In this document: positions 38,213 through 42,875 of the stretch, in pieces
Layout: the number at the start of each line of letters is the position of its first letter
Position numbering within the stretch: the first letter of the stretch is position 1
Virus record (IMG/VR): IMGVR_UViG_3300009093_000074
Location: 1-42,875 of that record
Reading direction: 5' to 3' (one strand)
Length of the DNA stretch: 42,875 nt
DNA from: a virus
Program-made: the position numbers and the translations under genes
The notes under the pieces: model-generated
Seen by the model: the letters and a program-made list of their open reading frames with translations, nothing else
The model's database searches: none
Told to the model about the DNA's origin: nothing

Positions 38213-39111
38213 TAATTCCGGCCCCGAGCGGCGACCTGAGCCTCACGGCGTTTCATCCACTCGGCAGTCGTGAGATTGTCAGCCTGCTCCGGGTTGGTCG
38301 GATCGACAGGCAATTGCTCCCCTCTCCCGCCAGCCAGAGGCCTCACCGGTGGCGGGACCTTCGAAACCCCCTCGATCTGCGCCCCCTTGAGGGCTTTCTT
38401 GGTCAACTCGACGCCCATCCTGAGAGGGGACAATGCGAGAATGCGATTGGCTTCGTCCAGGTCCTGGCCCAGCTCATACATCAGCGTTGCCAGTTCCCCA
38501 GTCTCGAGACCGGCCTGCAAGAGGGCATTATACGCCGCGACTTCATCCGCGTCGGACACATTGACCAGGGACCTCACGTCCGCAAGTCGGGCGTCAAAGT
38601 CCTCCCACTGGGCGCGTCCCTTCGCAGCTTCGGCATTACAGCGATCATTGAAAGTGTTGATGGCGACTTGCTGGCGAGCCGCTGCGGCCACTCGGGCATT
38701 GAAATCCGCTGTGGGATCGAGAGCACCAGCGGGAGCCGGAACAGCTGGGGCCGCAGGTGGCGTATTGACTTTCTCGCGAAGCTCCTGCAGCTGACCTGTC
38801 AGCTTGGCGATCCTGGCGTCCCGCCAGTCTTTATCCTTGCCCTTCGCTGGTGGCGTTTTGGCGGCCGGGGGAGTAGCAGACGGCCCTGTCTTACCACTCC
38901 CCTCGGCATCGCCGGTACCTTCGCCGGAGTCGCTTACGGCTGGGGCACCTTCGACAACAGGAGCCTTCGGCTCAACTGCTGGCGAAGAGGGAGACTCCGG
39001 AGACGGGGAGGAGGTCGCCTCCGGAGTCGGTGTGACAGCAGGGCCATTGGCGTCCCCCTCCGGCACACGAGGAATATTCCGAATTAGGTATTTTTCCAAA
39101 ATCTTTCGCAT
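38212..39111 (-). CDS. Scaffolding protein
   Basis: A 299-residue protein directly before the coat gene. Residues 15-90 are acidic and Pro/Ser/Ala-rich, residues 93-120 form a charged coiled coil (DARIAKLTGQLQELREKV), and residues 130-270 are helical. The C-terminus is basic (MKRREAQVAARGRN), as in P22-type scaffolds, whose basic tail binds coat protein. Scaffold role is inferred from position and composition. The ATG at 39111 follows AAGGAG. Confidence 0.68.
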   Translation of the reverse strand: MRKILEKYLIRNIPRVPEGDANGPAVTPTPEATSSPSPESPSSPAVEPKAPVVEGAPAVSDSGEGTGDAEGSGKTGPSATPPAAKTPPAKGKDKDWRDARIAKLTGQLQELREKVNTPPAAPAVPAPAGALDPTADFNARVAAAARQQVAINTFNDRCNAEAAKGRAQWEDFDARLADVRSLVNVSDADEVAAYNALLQAGLETGELATLMYELGQDLDEANRILALSPLRMGVELTKKALKGAQIEGVSKVPPPVRPLAGGRGEQLPVDPTNPEQADNLTTAEWMKRREAQVAARGRN

Positions 39112-39124
39112 CTCGACTCGCTCC

Positions 39125-39460
39125 TTACAGGGCCTTAACTTGGTCTCGCCGTCCCTTGACCAACGACGCATCAAGGATCAGGGCCGAAGTTATTTCTTCT
39201 TTGAGGACCTCGTCAAGGGGGTAAACTAGCATACGTGCAAGGGTGGCCCGTGCGCCTTCGATGGCGGCAGGCCAATATTTCTTCACGAACGCATCTTCCA
39301 GGCCCTTGCGGCTCATGCCCGGATGCTGGGCTTGCCAGCGGGTCCAAATCATGTCGTTTTTCATAGTCTCGTCATAGAGGGCCCGGGTCATTTCCTGTGC
39401 CGTTTTGGCGACCATCAAATGACAGTGAGCGCCACTCTTGAGTTTGCTTGGAGTTTGCAT
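39125..39460 (-). CDS. Hypothetical head-module protein, 111 aa
   Basis: A 111-residue, mainly helical protein with an AKTAQEMTRALYDETMKNDMIW helix and a WQAQHPGMSRKGLEDAFVKKYWP segment typical of a family seen between the portal and scaffold genes of short-tailed phages. Function unknown. AGGAAAAA precedes the ATG at 39460. Confidence 0.55.
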   Translation of the reverse strand: MQTPSKLKSGAHCHLMVAKTAQEMTRALYDETMKNDMIWTRWQAQHPGMSRKGLEDAFVKKYWPAAIEGARATLARMLVYPLDEVLKEEITSALILDASLVKGRRDQVKAL

Positions 39461-39477
39461 CTTTTTTCCTATTCCTA

Positions 39478-40287
39478 TCAATACGAAATATGCGGCATGA
39501 CCTTGTATGGGTCATAGTCCACCGGCTGCAATCTGACATTCGCCAGCGAAGCAGCAAGCATCATTTTCATCAGGGAGGCCTTGGCATTCGGATCGACGCC
39601 AGCATCAGCCGAGGGCGCAGAGCCCTGACTTGCATTAGTCTGCGCGACTTCATCTGGCGTCGGAGCGATATGTCTCGTCGAGGCCAATTTATTCGGACTC
39701 ATCGGGGTCCCAGCGAAATTGTAAGCGTTCTGCCTCCTGGTCTCTTCCGAGTCATCCCCATAGCGAATGTAATTCTTCAAGGCCCTGTTCGCAGAGTCAA
39801 TGTCCTTCGCATTTGCGAAAGCCTGACCGGCGCTTTTCTCTGTTGCCCAGCCGGGCAAATTGGGCCCGAACTCCTTGGGGTTCGTATTTGCGAGGCCCAT
39901 TTCTTGCCGGATGAATTTGACCTGCGTTGCCGGGTCCGTCGGGCTTGCTCCGATGGCTTTCGCGTAAGCTTGCAAGTTGTCCCACCGACCTTCGCGCCAC
40001 TGGATTAGGCCATGGGCTCCTTCCCCTGGATTAATAATCCCCGGGCGCAATTCGCTTTCCTGCTTCATATTCCCAGTCAGAGCGTAAGCCTGGGGATCGC
40101 CCCAGCCGCTTTGCTTGATCATCGGAATGAGAGCATCAGCGGGGACACTACCTGCCAAATCGGCCACCTCCACTGGTGGGGCGACTGGCGGGGGCATCAG
40201 AATGGGGACACTTGCCGCGAGCGGAGGCGGGATCGCTGGCATCGTGCCAGTCAAATCGAATGGGTTCATGCCATCGTCAAGTGCCAT
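39478..40287 (-). CDS. Phage tail lysozyme-type peptidoglycan hydrolase
   Basis: A 269-residue protein with a Pro/Ala-rich N-terminus and a phage tail-lysozyme domain at about residues 50-170: ALTGNMKQESELRPG, EGAHGLIQWREGRWDNLQAYAKA and QVKFIRQEM. E77 in the MKQES segment is the likely catalytic acid. A virion-borne muralytic enzyme would open the cell wall for DNA entry. It lies just after the portal gene, with AAAGGAG before its ATG. Confidence 0.72.
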   Translation of the reverse strand: MALDDGMNPFDLTGTMPAIPPPLAASVPILMPPPVAPPVEVADLAGSVPADALIPMIKQSGWGDPQAYALTGNMKQESELRPGIINPGEGAHGLIQWREGRWDNLQAYAKAIGASPTDPATQVKFIRQEMGLANTNPKEFGPNLPGWATEKSAGQAFANAKDIDSANRALKNYIRYGDDSEETRRQNAYNFAGTPMSPNKLASTRHIAPTPDEVAQTNASQGSAPSADAGVDPNAKASLMKMMLAASLANVRLQPVDYDPYKVMPHISY

Positions 40288-40288
40288 C

Positions 40289-42523
40289 TTACGCTCCTTT
40301 CACGACTTTGAGGTGCTTCCCTGGCCTCGTCGGATCGCCGACGTACCACTCCCCATCAGGGGCTTTCTTGGCTCCTTCCACTGGAGGAGCCTCGGCATCA
40401 GCTGTTCCCTCTGGCGTCGGCCCATCGATGTCCAAGTTGTTGGAATTTGCCTCAATGATCGGGCTCAAATGAGTCTGCATGGCCTCATTCACGAGCTGGC
40501 GAATGACGTCCATCAGGCCGCCGGAGTCCATTGGGATGAGGTCCTTCAGCGCGGCCATTCTCTTCGTCTCGGCCTCATAGACATCAATATCCCGCATCTG
40601 CTCCTTGCCGACCAGCTTCAAGTCTTTCTTCCCGACCTCTTGCAGGGCCTTCGCCAGGCTTTCTTTCAGGACCTGATTGCTCTGCATCAATTGCTGCTCA
40701 TTCGCCGACGGCCCATCGCCCAGTGCCGCAGGGGGAACCAAGCGCTTGAGCCTCTGCGCCGCTTCTGCTGCTTTGTCGAAGTCCATTGCCGCCAGCATGA
40801 TATCCCCGATGATCGGGACGACCTGGGGGGCTTGGGTCATGATCAAGGTCAGCATTTGCACGGTTTCTTCCCTCTTCGACCCGTAAGACGGACCAACAGA
40901 CGGGCTGACTGAGTAATCTCCCAGCGCCGGGTTGAAAATATGCATCACGGAGTTATCCAGAGTCTTCCGGGCCATCATGTAAGCCTGCTGGGCTTTCGGG
41001 TCAATCGTGACCTCGAACGGGACTTCGTCATCCCCCTGGATCGAAATCACTCGCTTGGTGTCATAGACCTTCGGGATGAGGTCGAGCGCTTGCGTCGCCG
41101 TAAAGACCAGCGCGCTTTCGTAGTTGTCTTGAAAGTGGAAAACCGAGGTCTCGGCCTGGGCCTGCCGCCCGCGAATGGCCGTCCCAGTTCTCTCATTCCC
41201 CGCCATGCCCATGGAGTTCTGCCACTGCCCACTCACCATCATGGTTTGATTGAAAGCAGTTTCCATGCCCATCTGGTAAGCCGGGCTGGCCGTCGGCGGC
41301 TGGGTCCTCTGCGGCGGCTCGATCTTCTGCCCGTTGTCATCAAAAGCATTGTAGACCAGAACCGAGTGATTGGCCGTGTTGGCCGTGTTCCACATGGACT
41401 CATATTCTTCGATCGCCTGAGCACTGGCGACCCACGGGGTCTTGCCTTGCAGGGCGACGAACTCGACCTGGGAGGATGCGTTGTAATTGTACATCCTCTG
41501 GGCATCTTTCATCCAGCGAGTATGGCCCTTCCGGTCCATGATGCCGCCGATGATGGTCTCTTCGCCCAGGCAGCAGATCAGAGGGATATACTTCCCAGGC
41601 CAGATGGTCTTATCGATAACACTGTTCCCGGCGATCAAGTACCACTCGACTCTCGGAACCGTCACGCGACGCTGCTTCGCCAGCGGCCCATCCGCGATCT
41701 TGTACATATTCGGGGTGAGCATACTTTTGAGAATGTTTTGCCTCTTCCCCTGATACACGAAGGAGATCAGGACATCGGGCTCTTTCACGATCCGGAAATA
41801 CTCGACAACTCGGACATAGTCGTCCGAAATCCAGTCGTCGTCCGCCGCGTTGACCCCCAGGGGCGCGCTGCTTGCCAGGTCCCCAAAATCGGGAAACTCG
41901 CTCTTGAAATCCTCCTTCGGAATTTCATCAAAGACAAAGGCCCACTGAGCATCGCTCTTATTGCTCTGCCGGCAGTTTGGATCGATGTAAACTGACAGAG
42001 GGTCCCGAACCGGCAGGATCGAGATGTCTTGGTCAAAAGTCTTCTCGCTCACATAATCGCAGTGGAGTCTCCACCAGCCGATACCGCCGCCGATTTGGAA
42101 GTTCCGTGCTGTCGTGTAAGCGTTTTGGGCATTCGAGCGAATTTCGATCCGCCTGATAATGTTGGACATTATCTGGGCGCTTTCAACAGTCGCCCCATTC
42201 CCCTGGGGCATAAATTTGGGACTGCTCTTATTCTTCCGCGCCTGATTGGAAATCTGCAGATTGTGCTGCCGGATGAGGTTCATCGTCAAGCACGGACGAT
42301 CGGCGATTTCCCGATTTTGCCTGATGTTGTTGGGCCACTGGAACCCGTTCTCCGAGTCTCCATTTTCAAACTTGATATCATCGATGAAGCGTTGCCGGCT
42401 TGGGCTCTCCCATTCCGCCGCAATTCGCCACCTCTTTTTGGCCTCCCGGACCACCAGCGCATCAGGCCCGCTTGCCGGGGTGTCGAGCTCATTCACATCG
42501 CTGCGAACTTTTGTCCTAGCCAT
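40289..42523 (-). CDS. P22-like portal protein
   Basis: A 744-residue portal protein of the P22 gp1 type. The N-terminal REAKKRWRIAAEWESPSRQRFIDDIKFENGD and RPCLTMNLIRQHNLQISNQARKN blocks, a WFVLIAGNSV-type core, and a Glu/Ala-rich helical barrel to the end fit this family, whose usual length is about 725 residues. Twelve copies form the DNA channel. It follows the terminase by five bases. Confidence 0.85.
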   Translation of the reverse strand: MARTKVRSDVNELDTPASGPDALVVREAKKRWRIAAEWESPSRQRFIDDIKFENGDSENGFQWPNNIRQNREIADRPCLTMNLIRQHNLQISNQARKNKSSPKFMPQGNGATVESAQIMSNIIRRIEIRSNAQNAYTTARNFQIGGGIGWWRLHCDYVSEKTFDQDISILPVRDPLSVYIDPNCRQSNKSDAQWAFVFDEIPKEDFKSEFPDFGDLASSAPLGVNAADDDWISDDYVRVVEYFRIVKEPDVLISFVYQGKRQNILKSMLTPNMYKIADGPLAKQRRVTVPRVEWYLIAGNSVIDKTIWPGKYIPLICCLGEETIIGGIMDRKGHTRWMKDAQRMYNYNASSQVEFVALQGKTPWVASAQAIEEYESMWNTANTANHSVLVYNAFDDNGQKIEPPQRTQPPTASPAYQMGMETAFNQTMMVSGQWQNSMGMAGNERTGTAIRGRQAQAETSVFHFQDNYESALVFTATQALDLIPKVYDTKRVISIQGDDEVPFEVTIDPKAQQAYMMARKTLDNSVMHIFNPALGDYSVSPSVGPSYGSKREETVQMLTLIMTQAPQVVPIIGDIMLAAMDFDKAAEAAQRLKRLVPPAALGDGPSANEQQLMQSNQVLKESLAKALQEVGKKDLKLVGKEQMRDIDVYEAETKRMAALKDLIPMDSGGLMDVIRQLVNEAMQTHLSPIIEANSNNLDIDGPTPEGTADAEAPPVEGAKKAPDGEWYVGDPTRPGKHLKVVKGA

Positions 42524-42528
42524 TCAAG

Positions 42529-42875
42529 TCACCCCATCCAACCGCTGGGACCAGGACGTTCCCGCCTAGCCTTCTCAAGCAATGCATTTTTAGCACTCGC
42601 CAGTCTCCCGAGGACCCCCTCTTTGTGGAACCCAGCGGCCTTAATCGTCAGGGCCATATAACGGAAAGCGTCGGCTCCATGGCTCGCCCAGTCGTGCATG
42701 GGCTCGGGCGAGTACACGGACTTCCCATCATGCCCGTCGGTGACTTTGTACCGGTAGTGCCGGAGGGCTTTTATCCCCTCCTCGCACTCGTCCTCGTCAA
42801 AAAACGTGTTCGGCAGCACCAGGCGGGCCGCGTTGACCCCGTCCGCGAGGGAGAGCTTCGGGACAACCCTCACAC
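42529..42875 (-). CDS. Terminase large subunit, C-terminal part (runs off the window)
   Basis: The last 115 residues of a large terminase; the frame is open to the edge of the window, so the gene continues outside. The segments LADGVNAARLVLP, ALRHYRYKVTDG and HDWASHGADAFRYMA match the nuclease domain end of P22-type terminases, with HGADAFRY as the conserved acidic motif. The enzyme cuts and pumps the genome into the procapsid. Confidence 0.8.
   Translation of the reverse strand, partial: VRVVPKLSLADGVNAARLVLPNTFFDEDECEEGIKALRHYRYKVTDGHDGKSVYSPEPMHDWASHGADAFRYMALTIKAAGFHKEGVLGRLASAKNALLEKARRERPGPSGWMG

Noticed and set aside
1-42875. tRNA genes, CRISPR arrays, insertion sequences, integrase or attachment sites
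   Set aside because: I saw no cloverleaf-like sequence in the short intergenic gaps, no regularly spaced repeats, no transposase or integrase motifs and no attachment-like site tied to an integrase.

Overview
The window is most of the genome of a tailed phage. A P22-type head and tail-adaptor set lies on the minus strand: terminase, portal, scaffold, P22-family coat, gp4-like and gp10-like adaptors, and internal ejection proteins. There is no tail tube, tape measure or sheath gene, so a short-tailed (podovirus) particle is likely. No integrase, excisionase, partition pair or classical repressor is visible, which favours a lytic lifestyle, although the window is incomplete at both ends. A 255-aa protein at 11906-12673 resembles proteins I associate with phages of Rhizobiales, so an alphaproteobacterial host is a guess and not a demonstration.

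Layout. From 1 to about 12.7 kb there are some 38 small, tightly packed plus-strand genes, mostly of unknown function and often joined by ATGA or TAATG overlaps. They include several zinc ribbons, two helix-turn-helix proteins, a HIRAN-domain protein, a WYL-like protein, a DUF2786 protein and four tiny membrane proteins. A UvrD-like helicase (10066-11655) closes this block. A good sigma70-type promoter (12713-12741) opens the next stretch, 12.8-24.9 kb, the replication and recombination module. It holds a Cas4/RecB-like nuclease with four likely Fe-S cysteines, a Sak4-like ATPase, a MazG-like protein, a putative ssDNA-binding protein followed by a strong terminator, a ParB-methyltransferase fusion, a UDG/3'-5' exonuclease protein, a family A DNA polymerase and a DUF3987-like ATPase. 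From 24.9 kb to the right edge are the late genes, all on the minus strand. In transcription order they are terminase, portal, tail lysozyme, a small gene, scaffold, a small gene, coat protein, then a terminator, an unknown gene, an Acb2/Tad1-like small protein, a structural protein, the gp4-like adaptor, a small structural protein, the gp10-like protein, gp49-like and coiled-coil proteins, a collar-domain tail protein, a sulfotransferase-like protein, a GNAT protein and four ejection/internal proteins. Early and late genes converge at about 24.8 kb on a hairpin terminator.

How it fits together. The helicase, Sak4-like ATPase, nuclease and ssDNA-binding protein form a recombination and replication set around a family A polymerase. 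The most unusual feature is that this polymerase is split. The UDG and exonuclease motifs I-II lie on one protein (19236-20378). Exonuclease motif III and the polymerase palm and fingers lie on another (21693-23291). Five unrelated small genes sit between them. Other points of interest are the candidate anti-CBASS/Thoeris protein among the head genes, the GNAT and sulfotransferase-like pair beside the tail genes, a 20-bp exact repeat at the start and end of the replication module, and short leader elements reused before several early genes.
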